This document shows, one piece after another, positions 23,652 through 34,825 of a stretch of 64,000 nucleotides of DNA (within the stretch, counting starts at the first letter, position 1; every line of letters starts with the position of its first letter). The notes under the pieces were generated by a model that was given only the letters and a program-made list of their open reading frames with translations, did not search any database and was not told where the DNA came from. Position numbers and translations under genes: made by a program. The DNA comes from Neltuma alba (Eukaryota; Streptophyta; Magnoliopsida; Fabales; Fabaceae), in the NCBI RefSeq assembly GCF_004799145.2, contig NW_021635580.1, positions 124,001 to 188,000 on the forward strand, read 5' to 3'.

Positions 23652-24406
23652 ATTCCTCCTATAACATGATATCCTAGGTGCCACTACTGCCAAGGAGAAG
23701 GGAAAGGAAATAATCATGGCTTGAGGAAGTTATGAATTATGTATTGTATTATACGGTTTTGAACCTTTCTCTTTCAAGCCATGTAAGCATACTCTGATCA
23801 TGAACACATGATATGGTAACCTTTTTGAATGTATATTAATGATAGAGTAGCTTTATATGTGATTATGGTATGATTATAGTGAAAAACGAAATGCTGTTAG
23901 AATCAGTGAAAAAGGGGATAAAAATGGTCTAGATTTGACCAACGAAGACCCTGGTCAAATGGTTGAATTTTTCCCTGAAATTTGGCATGCAAATAGATCT
24001 TATTTTTTCCTTTAAAATGAGTGGTAATACGTCACAATCGGAGCTCTGTGTAAGAAGTTATGCCTTTTCAAAGTTAGGCAAAAATCTTGGAAAATAGAAA
24101 AATGACCAAATGAACAGTACTTTTCGAAATTGAAAACGGATGCGTTTCTGATTAAAGCGGAACCTGAGGTCATTTTTCCTTGATAGATGATGTTAAGAGC
24201 TTCGAGTGAGACTTGGAACGACCTTGTTTCGATTTTTCTAGAATTAGTTATGATTTTCCAAAGTTATGCCAAGTTTAAGGTTACGATGAATAGTAATGCG
24301 GGAAAAGAAATTTTCAAATTCAGGTGTTTCAACCCAGTAACCTTAAATTGTGCTTCCGAATGTCTTAACTTGGCACAATATAAGGTCGTAAACATAAGGT
24401 GTTACA

Positions 24407-24995
24407 CTTTAAGCATGCAAAATTTCACAATTAAATTTGTTCAGGAGCTTAATCAAAATATTGCTCCAATCGACAGCCTTCTTAGGATTATAGCATTTCA
24501 ATAATCATATTTATACATAACCAAAATATAATTACTTTAATGATTCACCACCATATTTACCCTTGAATTTGTAGCTTTCCTTTGGATGAATCAAACCCTA
24601 AAATTTTAGATTATTTTGAGAGCGTGAGATCTCACTGAAATCCTAGTAGCAAGAATAATCAACCATAACATCAACATGCATAATCATTAAAGCATTACAA
24701 ACCTTAGCTACCATAGGAGAACTAATCCTCTTATAAATAGGAAACCTCAACATGTAAGGCCATGGCAACAAATACAAGGAGCAACTACATCATAATCATC
24801 TTAGTTCAACCACATGATAGCAAGTATTCATGTCATAATAAACAATGCAAAGTTAACATTAGTAGTTAATTAAGTCTTACTATCTTGATTCAAAAGCTTT
24901 TTGATTCTTTGATCCTCTTCCTCTCCTCCACAAATATCAAACCCTAACATCACAATCCATAAAAATGGCATCAACATTACAACCAAACCATACAA
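24407..24995 (-). mobile_element. T-LTR 8, inner piece
   Basis: Continuation of the minus-strand LTR beyond solo T-LTR 9; it aligns in reverse with about 12900-13500 of T-LTR 4 (AAGCTTTTTGATTC, CATCAACATGCATAATC). It stops at 24995-25000 where a plus-strand T-LTR begins, so its 5' half is lost. The stem-loop is recognisable but degenerate near 24624-24644. Confidence 0.6.
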
Positions 24996-25841
24996 AAATT
25001 GTCACATCCCAAAAATTTGAACACTAAAGGGAGCCAGACTGGTGATACAGTACTCTCAGGGGCAAAATTGAAAATTTTGCAAAAATTCCCAAAAATTCCC
25101 CAAAAATAGAAAAAGGCCAAATTAGAGGTTTTTAACACACATATGATATTTTGGGAGAGAAAATGACCCAAAATAAATTATGGTGAAATTTCCCAAAAAT
25201 AATTATTTTGAGGGAAATAGTGACATTTGGGGAAATATAATTATTTTAATTATGTAAGGGGCTCATTAATTCAAGGAAAAATAGGGATAAATTCCTTGGG
25301 AATACATATGAATTTTCAAAATTATTTCCAGGCATTAGAAGTGAAGGGAATAATTTATGGGGAATTTACTTTTGAAATTCTATTGGTAAGAGCCCAATTT
25401 CGAAGAAAAATGTGAAATAAATAGTTAGAGGTTGTGAAAAATTTCCAAAATTTCCAGACCATGCTTTTGTATTAAAAGGGGATTTATCATGGAAATAAAT
25501 GAATTTTTAGGTACCCCAAGCTATTTTTCCTAATATAGGGTTAAAAAGGGGTAAATTGAATGGAAGATTGTAATTGGAATTGAACCAAACCAACTCCATT
25601 ACTTCCCAACCAGATTTGGACATTTAGTTAGCCCGTTTTGGTTAGGAGGGACGTGCTCTCCAAGGCCCAAAGATCACATGTCGATTTGTTGGTACATTTT
25701 TTGCTATTGGATTAAAGTTACTTGGTGGGCAAGTAATGACCTTGTGGCCCACATTTTCTCTGATTTTTGGATGAAAATTAGAGGGCATTTTGGGCAGAAA
25801 AATAGTTGATCAAGGGCAGGATTGGGCAGCTCATGGAAATC

Positions 25842-25849
25842 TATAAATA
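25842..25849 (+). promoter_or_regulatory. Putative LTR promoter TATA box
   Basis: TATAAATA in CTATAAATACCCC, with TTCAGCCAAAA downstream. Confidence 0.6.
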
Positions 25850-27027
25850 CCCCTTTTATTTTTTCACATTTCAGCCAAAATAGGGAGACCTTAGGGAAGC
25901 GCTTCAAGCAAACGCCAAGCTATCAATTTTCCACCAAGGATTAATCAAGGTATGTATAAGCTTGATTTTTATGCAATTGGAAGGTTAAAATCATGTCTAA
26001 TCCTAAGAGGAAACTATGTTGAAATTTCGGCCAACATAAGGAAATGTTAGGGAAGGATTGAAACTTTGATTATGTGCTTGGATTGGTATGTTTGGATGTT
26101 ATTTGGAATGATTTGTGGAAGAAAATCAAGCTAGAGTTCATGATACTCAATTTGGCCAAGTCTTGTTCTTAGGGTTAGGAATTGTTTCAATGTGTTTTGA
26201 TGATTTTAATAAGTTCAAAAGATGTTTTTGTGTAAGAATATACTAAAGGGAAGTGTTTAAAACCATTGGAATCAAAATGAGAATTTTGAAAACCTAAGCC
26301 CTATAATTCAATCATGTTGAGTTCTTGGACAAGGGATTGGATTTTGATGATTTTGATACTTCTAATGAGTTTATATGGTGGTTTTGTGTAGGGTTATGTT
26401 GAGAAATTGAGGTTGGAAGCATTAAAATCAAAAAATGAAAATTTTAAACCCTAAACTATATACTATTCGGCCAACTCATGTTCATGGGGAAGACATGTGA
26501 TTTTGTAAAATCTAATTGGATATTTGGGTTCTCCATGAAAAATCATATAAGAATGATCTAAGAGATTGATTGAAACAAAAGGGAAACAATTAGGTCAAAA
26601 ATCCAAGAAAAAGAAGCTTAATATTCAAGTATTATGTAATGTGTTTGAAGGGTTGCGTAAATGATTGGCATTAATGTTGGTTTGCTAGGTATTTTGCCAA
26701 ATTATCAAGGAGACACCCTAAAATTAAAAGGGAACAAGTCACTAAGTACACAAGAGGTAGCATTGAATTATGATTAAAGTGCTTTCTTGCTTACGTTTTT
26801 GTGTATGTATGTATGTGCTATGAATGCCATGGTGTGACTAAGCTATGCTACTGAATGATGATTGCAATATTTATCTTGAGCATGCCTTGGCAATATGTTA
26901 CGTGAATATGAATGAACTGGCTTACTTTCCATGGCATTTAACTATGCATGAACAATAAAGTCATGTGCACAAAAGCATGTCACATTATGTTTGCATGATT
27001 ACATGATAATTATGATTATTTGCTACT

Positions 27028-27046
27028 GGGATTTCTTTGAAATCTC
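27028..27046 (+). other. Conserved T-LTR stem-loop
   Basis: GGGATTTCTTTGAAATCTC, preceded by TGCTACT; 8-bp stem with one G-T pair. Confidence 0.6.
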
Positions 27047-27815
27047 ATTCCCCCTATATGTAAAATAACCTTAGGAGGAGGATTAAGTAAGGGCAAGAGC
27101 CAGGAAGCGGTGACTGAAGGCATGTAAATGCTTAGTGACATTGCTAATGGATATTATGTTATGTTATGTGATGTTTTGGATTCTTTGTATTTGTTGGATA
27201 ATAGCTCCCTATGAACAGGAATGAGAATGTCTAAGCATCATAGAATGTATGTGCAAGTATACTATGGGTTTTAAAAGGTTAAGAATGAGAAGAGATAAAA
27301 GAAAAGGTAGAGTTGGACCTAATTAAGGGATAAAATGTTTCTAAACATGGCCAAACTTAGGACACATAAAATAATAAGCATCTCTTTGAGTCTAGACCTG
27401 AGATTTGGTAGACTTATAGATTATATTTTTAGCTTTAAATCAAGAAGTAGAACATTGAAATCAGAGTTTTGTGCAAAGAGTTATGCCCTTCTAAAATTGG
27501 GCTAAAATACTGAAAATTCAAAAATTGGCCATATGAGCAGTGCAATTTGTTAAATTTTTTAGTACTGTTTCAAATGGAAATGAGTCTAATGAGTACTTTT
27601 CCCCTAAACTACTCATCACAAGCTTCATGTGAAAATCAGAACCACCCTATTTCAATTTTTCTAGAATTAGTTATGAATTTTCAAAGTTGGCCTAATTTCA
27701 GATGAATAGGGTACAAACAGAATTAAATGTAAAATTTTGAAGTTAAATTTTTTCATCCGAAAATGTTGGGAAACTTGTTATAATGATTCCAATTGATGTA
27801 TAATAGGGTAGGCAA

Positions 27816-28500
27816 GGCCTGTAAGGGAATAGGATAATTTGCAATAGTGGATTATTCAAGGATCAATTCTTCTAAAAGTATTTCCTGAGATCAGTGTGGG
27901 ATCAAGAAAGAAGTTGAATTCCTCATCGCATGGCAAGCGGAGGGTGAATCTTTTGATGAGTACTTAGTGAAATACATTAAGTTATCTTGATATTCCACCT
28001 ATCTGCAAGAATGATGAATGGTGGTTCACCAAGAAAATGATTAGGGGCCTAAGATATAGTTGAGAGAAAATGTAGCCCCAAGGTAGATTGAGAACTTTAA
28101 CAAAGCGGTGGAAGCTTGTCGAATCACTAAGAGCAGTCAAAATCACTATGGTTGTACTAAGGCAACTATGAGGGATGACAAACCTTAGGCAAGGACAATG
28201 ACTGAGGGAGCTTCCTATAGCAATAAAGAGAGAAAATTTAATATTTATAAAAATCCAAAGTAAGGCATGCGTTGAGGAGGACTGAACATTTTTAAATAGG
28301 CCAAGATTTGTGAAACTTATAGCAGAAATCACAAAGACCAGCCATGGATAGTAGGTCAGAATTTGTGCTATCATTATAGGAAAACCCAGATATTTTGTGA
28401 GTGAGTGTCCGTACGGTATTGACAGTTTCCAGATGCAGACTCAAGGTCGAGTGTTCACCTTGACATAGGAGGAGGCTCATAAGTCACTCAAGATGATCCA
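27816..28500 (+). pseudogene. gag remnant, Tekay-like chromovirus
   Basis: Scattered coding-like pieces in shifting frames. One block has WRQAEGESFDEYLVKY-like character (near 27930-27980, read with errors), expected of the retrotransposon gag domain (..FLxLxQGxxSVxEYxxxF). Another, VEACRITKSSQN (28108 on), fits the end of that domain. A Cys/His-containing stretch near 28350 may be what is left of the zinc knuckle. Numerous stops and frameshifts preclude any product. Placement before the protease motif supports the call. Confidence 0.5.
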
Positions 28501-28528
28501 ATATATGATCAGCATAAATAATTACATG

Positions 28529-28640
28529 GGGTGCAATGTTTGATTCGGGCACAAGCTATTTGTTTATATCGTATGATTATGTTGGGGATTAGGCTTTACT
28601 GTTGATACATTAGCGTGTGATTGTGTGCTTTCACTCCCAC
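28529..28640 (+). pseudogene. Retroviral-type aspartic protease remnant
   Basis: In one frame the sequence reads MFDSGTSYLFISYDY before a stop. DSG at 28542-28550 is the catalytic aspartate motif (D-S/T-G), and the following Ser...Phe-Ile-Ser pattern is as in Ty3/Gypsy proteases (LxDSGATHSFIS). Only the active-site loop is left; the flap and second conserved region are not visible. Confidence 0.6.
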
Positions 28641-28939
28641 TAGCACCAGAGTAGTAACCTCTAATGTGTGTTTGAATTATATTGCCTAGTATGTGTATTG
28701 TAGTGCCATTTTTGATATGATATGTATGTTGTTTTGTGATATTGATTTAAAAATCAGCCTGAATTGATTATCTTCTTGATTTAAAAAATTAAAACTTTAA
28801 TCTTTCCTCTCAAGGAGCTTATCTCTTGCCTAAAGGTAAGATTGAATTTCATTAGTGAGGCCTAGACAAAGAAATATTTGAGGCAGGGTTGCTAAGGGTA
28901 TATGGTATTTCTCGATGCAGGTAGAGATAGAAAAGGAAA

Positions 28940-29158
28940 ATGGAGGAAATACAAGTAATGAGGGAATTTTTAGAGGTATTTCTAAAAGAGATTGGGGGAC
29001 TTCCACCAGAAAGGGAAGTAAAATTTACATTTGAGTTGATGCCTGAAACAGATCCAATTTTAAAGGCTCTATACCAGATGGCTCCTAATGAGATGACAGA
29101 ATTGAGTAAAGGTGATGGATCAAAAGTTAGAGACCCTGGATTAAGGATGTCTCAATAA
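28940..29158 (+). pseudogene. Reverse transcriptase N-terminal remnant, chromovirus type
   Basis: A 72-codon open stretch with GLPPEREVKFTFELMP and, further on, YQMAPNEMTEL. These correspond to the conserved lead-in of chromovirus RT (GLPPxRxxxFxIxLxPGxxPxxxxPYRMxPxExxEL). It ends before the palm domain; YxDD and all catalytic aspartates are absent. Downstream, instead of the rest of RT and RNase H, lies the LARD-like non-coding block. This is the clearest evidence for the T-element lineage. Confidence 0.75.
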
Positions 29159-29159
29159 A

Positions 29160-31080
29160 GGTCTTTTAACTGAAGTTAAAATAAGGAATCTATACCCTAA
29201 TAAGGAAGCAGATTGACAACTTAAACCTCAGGTAATTGATGCAACCTCGATAGAGGCAAGGTAACAGGATAGAATGTTTGAGGTCTATTCAAATCCCTAA
29301 ATAGAGGTAGAAATCCCTAGGGGATGGTAAACCAAGAGGAATAGGGATTAGATAATATTAAATGAAGAATTAATGATAAGTTAGGTCCCTGACCTAGATG
29401 TAACACAATAAGGTGATTAAATATTTACGGTGTGATATGATTAGTGTATGATGATCAATATCTGACTATAGGAATGATTGGTTAGGAGGTAAAGGAAGTT
29501 AGAAAGAGTAATGCCAGGCAAGATTCCTCTTAAGGATAGAGTTGAACAGAAATAGATGAGAATGTAATAGTTGATGGTTGCACTGAGAACTAATATATAG
29601 AGAGAGATGAGTAAGTTCCCAATGATGCTTAGATACTTGATAATATTGGGGACTAGATAGTATTCTTTTCTGTCCCTAAGGCATCTAAGAGCGTGAACCA
29701 TAGCACTTAGGCTAGTGTGGGGTCCAAGAGATGAAATTTCCACTAATAGATGCCACTAGCTACAGGATTAAGTAATTTTAGTAGAGAGGCTCCCTTTGAT
29801 AGGGACATGGTATTTGAAGAAGGTACCCTGATAAAGATTCAGTACAAGGACAGTCTTGGCCATGAAGTACCTCTCTGACATTGGCTATAGTCCTCCACCA
29901 CAGAGTTAGTACTACTCTTGCAAGAGCGAGTTATTCTCTATAGAGATTACAGACAAAATAGCTTAGATGGAATTGATAGTGATACATCCACCATCAGTAG
30001 TACTGGAAATGGTAGGCAGACAATTGTTCTGGTACAAGCAATGTGCTCTTCTACAAGGAAAACTCCTCCTATAAGGATAGAAAGAAGTAGCCAAGGCAAC
30101 GCATAGAGTGGACCTTACCCTAAGGAGTACCAAACTAGTCAAGAGTAGTGGGAAAGTATTATAAGGCAGCCACACCTCAAGCTTAACAAGGTACTATAGT
30201 ATAATAAAGGGCAACAAGAATATGATGATATAAGTCCTCTCCTGATGCTGTTCTGAATTAATAAGAGACAATAAGGACTGTAGAGTCCTAAGGCAAGACA
30301 GGGTGGTATTGATACAATGGCAAGTAAATAGACTCTAGAGATGAGCCAGTGCCTAGAGATTAGAAAGGCACAATGAAGGGACAGTGGCTTAAGGTAGCTA
30401 AACTCAAGAGCTCAGGAAAAAAGGAAATATAGATAGATGAATGAAAGTTGACAGAAAGGATTAAGTAAGGCCTAAAAAGACAATACTGGCATCTATGATT
30501 AGTCATAATAGATCAGTGAAGTTACCAATAAAGTGGAGGTGACTTATTTTATTACTCAGGTCTAAAGTCTCCCAAGGATTGAAATATGGCTCGAGTAGAG
30601 GGAAATTCCAGGGTCATAATGGATCCTAAAGAGGCTTATGGTAGAGCATAATAGCTCCCGATGTTGTGGTAGACCAAGCCTGGGGGAAGAGGTTAAGCCA
30701 AAAGTGTAAAAGTATGGTACATCTTTGGGAAGATAAGGATCAAGGATGAGTTTAAGATACAGAAGCCCCCTCTAGTGGTTGACTAGTACAGAGAGAGTAC
30801 CCTTGACCTTTTCACAGATACCATTATTGTTGATTAGACTAGAAGCTATAAGTCCTAAACAACATGCAATTAGGCAAGTTAAATGTGAAATGAGAATATA
30901 AAAGGAAGGAAATAGACTCTTAAAGTAAAGTGAAGAATGGCTGATTATGCCAAAACATCTTTTAAGGGCAGTGAAATATCGTAAGGATAGGTATACTATT
31001 ATGGTATTATTATGGCAGAAAATGCAAATTGCCACTATGTTGTACAAAATTGAGTAAAAGAAAAGTCTACAATCCAAAAT
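29160..31080 (+). mobile_element. LARD-like non-coding block in place of RT/RNase H/integrase core
   Basis: About 1.9 kb without coding potential, closely matching the minus-strand blocks at 59213-60773 and 41700-42421 (for example TCAAATCCCTNAATAGAGGT..GAAATCCCTA near 29285 and its complement near 60540). It also matches 9400-9620 of the first LARD-like copy. Its position between RT and integrase remnants suggests a chimera of coding and non-coding lineages. Confidence 0.6.
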
Positions 31081-31560
31081 AGTGGATCAAACCATAGAGA
31101 AAATAAAGATAATTTGACAAAGATTGTTAACAGCATAAAGCAGACAGAAAATCTATACAGAACTAAGAAGGAAGTCGTTAGAGTTTGTAGTTAGGGATCA
31201 TATTTTCCTGAAAGTATCTATAATGATCGGAATAGGTTGAACCCTTTAGGCAAAGAAGTTAATACCAAAGCCCTTCCAAATTTTTTCTTTCATTTTTCCT
31301 AGTAAAAGAGGCATTAACCTGATCCTATTAATATCATGGAGTATGATGATATCGCATGGCGGGAAGACATTACGATTGAAGTATGACCACAAAGGATCGT
31401 GGATCAAAAGGTTAGGCAGTTGCAGAATAAGTCAATCCTCCTAACTAACATAATTTGGAAGGATTTAACATAAGAAGAAGTAACCTGGGAGAATGAAGAT
31501 GAGATAAAAGAGTAGTATCCAAAGCTCTTCACCTAACGTATGCCTTAAAATTTTGAGGAT
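31081..31560 (+). pseudogene. Integrase C-terminal and chromodomain-like remnant
   Basis: Frame pieces include SLEFVVRDHIFLKVS (31163 on), the GPY/F-region lead-in 'LEFxVGDxVFLKVSP' of chromovirus integrase. Later comes the tail QRIVDQKVRQLQNKS...VTWENEDEI...YPKLF (about 31387-31530). That tail matches the divergent chromodomain-like end of Tekay-type integrases (VxxLxWxxxxxEEATWExExxMxxxYPxLF). At least five in-frame stops interrupt it. The catalytic core is absent. It ends just before the polypurine tract, as expected for the end of pol. Confidence 0.7.
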
Positions 31561-31572
31561 AAAATTTATTTT

Positions 31573-31586
31573 AAAGGGCGGAGAAA
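31573..31586 (+). other. Polypurine tract
   Basis: AAAGGGCGGAGAAA directly before TGTCACATCCC. It sets the start of the 3' LTR. Confidence 0.7.
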
Positions 31587-33434
31587 TGTCACATCCCACT
31601 AATTTTAACCTTGAGAATATGAATGATAAATTAGACAGAGGGTCAAGCAGTAAAATAGACTAAGAGGTTAAACAACTATTGAGTCGAGATCCGACTCTTG
31701 TCCGAACTGATATTTTTAAAATTATTGGTCCAAGAAGGGCAAAATAGGAAAATTTGAGAAAAATTCTAGAAAATTCTTGAAGAATGGTAAATTGGGAGGT
31801 TTAGAACCCTATTTAAGGCCTCGGAGGTGGAAATAGCAGGAAAATAATTTATTATAGAATTTTCTGTAAACAAAGGTTTTTCCAGAATAATAGTGAAAAA
31901 TTAGTAGGAAACAATTATTTTAAATATATAGAGGCATCAATAATTCTGAAAAAATATGAAAAAATATTTGACAATTTATTTGAGTTTATAAAATTATTTC
32001 TAGGCACTAAAAGTGAAAGGATTAATTTTAGAATATTTCTTATCAAAATCTTATCAATAAAGCCCAATTTTGGAGAAAATTCAAAATAAATAGTTAAAGG
32101 TTGAGATAAATTCTAGAAAAATTCAGGGGACCTCTCTATATTAAAATATGATTTTTGATTGTAGAAATGAATTTTTGAATGTCCACAAATATTATTGAAA
32201 ATTAGACAAGGATTTTAGCTGATACGATGAAATTGGGTGGAAAAATGTTTAGAGATAAAAGATGATACTTCTTCCTTCTTTCTCCAGTCCATTGGGCATT
32301 ATTTTAGGCCAAGAATGAATAGTAAATTCATGGCCTAAGTGGTCCATATGATTATGGGCCAAAATAATACAAAATATCACATGATTTTATCATAAACATC
32401 TTACATAAGGGACACTTGTACACTTCCAAATTTTTACAGCATTTTAAGGTGTACACATGGCCTCTTTCTCCAAATTCTTAAGTGACACTTGGGGGCTAAT
32501 AGGGACCAAAATTCACTCTACAAGTACCCCCTTAAAGGGCCAATAATTTGGCTAAAATTAGTAAAAACCAAGGGGAGGTTCTGTTGAACTAAAAACCCAT
32601 CTAAATAGTACCTAAAATCCATGTAAGACCAAGGGAAATAATCAAGCTTCAAGCAAGGATTCATCGAGCTATATTTAAGCTTGATTTTGGTTATGTTTAA
32701 GGGTTGTTTTGGTTGAAATTTCATGAAAAAATGCTAAGTCTACATGTTGTCCAATTTTGGTGAGGTTGAGAATGATTTAGGGAAGGACAGAAACCATGAA
32801 TATAAGTTTGGAATGGTGTGTTTGATTAATGTTTGGAATAGATTTTGGAAGAAATCTTAAATTTGAGATTTAAGGGGCCTATTCAGCCACTGAGTTTTGG
32901 ATGTTAGAGATTGTTTCAATGTGATTAGATGGTTTCAATGAGTTTAAAAGGTGTTTTTGTGTGGGAATATACCAAGAGAAAGTGTTTAAAATCATTAGAA
33001 TCAAAAATAGAAATTTTAGATCCCTAATACATACTATTCGGCCAAATGAAGTTAAGAGGGAAAGAGTGTGATTTTAGTAAATCTGATTTGATATTTGGAT
33101 TCTATATAAAAAAATTGTATAGGAATGGTCTAAGAGATTGGTTGAAATAAAGAGGATACAATAATGTCAAAAATAAAGGAAAAAGAGGTTTATTTGAATT
33201 TATTGTTGAGCAATAGTATTTATGCCTTGGATTATTGGTAATATGGAATGTTTATGTCTGGATTGATAGGTATTGTGCAAGAAAATAAGGAGGAGTATTA
33301 AACTCTTAAAGAGGCCAAATTATACACTTGAGTAAGAGGTAGCATTGAACTCATAATTTGATTGCTTTTTTACTTATTTAAATATGTATGTGTTATTTGT
33401 TTTATGTTGTCATGATGTGATCAAACAAGTTATG
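31587..33434 (+). mobile_element. T-LTR 11: 3' LTR, truncated
   Basis: Begins TGTCACATCCC after the polypurine tract and aligns with T-LTR 10 (AAGCCCAATTT..GAGAAAA, AAATAAATAGTTANAGGTTG). The TATA region is degenerate (CTACAAGTACCCC near 32518). At 33434 it is cut off by the end of a minus-oriented T-LTR. Confidence 0.65.
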
Positions 33435-33985
33435 TGTAACATCTTAAGTTTTTACCAAATTACCATCCAATTAGAGGTAACTGGAATCACATTTGATGGC
33501 AAAAGTTTGAAAAATTGGGCTTTAAAAAATTTTGCTCACATGTTACTATTCACAGCAGTCTATAAACTGGCCCAACTTTGAAAATTCATAACTAATTTTA
33601 AAAAAAATCAAAATTGAGTGATTCTAAGTTCTATTAGAATTTATTTGAATTATATTTTGAGAAAAAAATAAGCTCTAGATGAATTGTCTTCAAATTCAAG
33701 CCCATATTTATTTTCAAAAAGTACTGTTCATTTGGTCATTTTTCAGCATTTTTTGCCTAGCTTTGGATAGGCATAACTTCTTGCATGGTTATCTATTTGA
33801 GGCATATTACCACTCATTTTAAAGGGAAAAATATGATCTCTTGATCTGGAAAGTTTCATGAATTAACTCCCTTAATTGCTTTGAGTCACCTTGGTCAAAC
33901 CTTCCTCTCAAATGGTTGACTTTTGTCTCTAACTATCAATACTTTTCATAATTACTTCTCTAACTTGGCATGCTAAAAAACAATC
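33435..33985 (-). mobile_element. T-LTR 12, 3'-end fragment
   Basis: A minus-strand LTR end: TGTAACATCTTA (from TGTCACACCTTA), CATAACTAATTTTA, TACTGTTCATTTGGTCATTTTTC and so on, about 0.55 kb. The rest is lost. Confidence 0.6.
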
Positions 33986-34825
33986 ACATAGTTGATTTTA
34001 ACAGCATACTTCAATGTATGATTGCATAAAGTAGTTGATGAAGCCTTAGTTGTTATGGGCTCTCAAAAACAATTTAATTATGGATAAGAATGTACTATAG
34101 TGGCAAAATCTGAGTCGTGTTCACTTCGAGGAGCCTGAATTATTTCTATGTAATTTAAGTGACAAAAACATGCGAAAAGGTAAAATGGGGGGTTTGTAAA
34201 ACTGAAATTGAGTTGCAATGAATTCAAAAAAAAAAAGAAGTAGAAAAGTCTTTTTGGTCTTTTTTAAAGTGAATTGAAACAATAATGAAAGAGAGCAAAT
34301 AAATGGATAGTTTGTAAACTGAATTGATAAGAATACCCATTGGATAATTCATTAAGCCTTTATCACTTTGAATTATGGTAGAAGTTTACTTGAAAACCAA
34401 TCTTAGCTAGTTTAGAAAACCTTCCAGACTTAGGTAAATTAGTATGTTAATGAAACCTTTAACCCAAAGACTCACAACAAAACTAACCACCCTCATGAAT
34501 GCACACTTGGTGAGATCAATGCAATGGTATTAACAGCTTGGACACAATAAGCATGACACCACATTTAATTAAAACCGAATTTAGATTAAACATCAACCAG
34601 TATTCACATGACTAAATGTAGGATTCTCATTACAACACAAATGCCAAAGCATAAGCTCTCAGAATCCAATCCAAAATGAAAAGATTATAACATTGAAGTT
34701 TAGCTTTAACAACAATACATAAATTCTAACCAAGAACAACTGAATGCTATTAAAGTCATGGAAAAGATGAAATAAGCTCTCTAATTTAATTCCTAAGCTC
34801 AGGCCTTCATCAAAACTCGTTAAGG
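33986..34825 (-). mobile_element. Athila-type LTR fragment
   Basis: From about 34036 (TGATGAAGCC) the sequence follows the end of the Athila-type LTR at 42422 in decayed form: GGGCTCTCAAAAACAA..., TATAGTGGCAAAATCTGAGTCGTGTTCAC, GGAGCCTGAATTA. The first 50 bases are unassigned. It is interrupted at 34826 by a plus-strand T-LTR. Confidence 0.5.

Larger units (their letters stand above)
21473..24406 (+). mobile_element. Solo T-LTR 9 with perfect target duplication
   Basis: 2934 bp from TGTCACACC to GGTGTTACA, flanked on both sides by CTTTA (21468-21472 and 24407-24411). The surrounding minus-strand T-LTR continues cleanly across the site. There is no internal region, so it is a solo LTR. It contains a TATA box, the CGGCCAAGAG leader motif, a 31-bp minisatellite and the stem-loop. 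The intact duplication and well-kept ends suggest it is among the younger T-LTRs here. Confidence 0.85.
25000..27815 (+). mobile_element. T-LTR 10: 5' LTR of a decayed chromovirus
   Basis: Starts TGTCACATCCC at 25000 with a TATA box, CAGCCAAAAT leader motif and stem-loop. It lacks the last ~15 bases: near 27815 (GTATAATAGGGTA) it passes directly into gag-like sequence, so the LTR tip, primer site and leader have been deleted. It is paired with the 3' LTR at 31587; the two are clearly related but far from identical, so the insertion is old. Confidence 0.65.
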
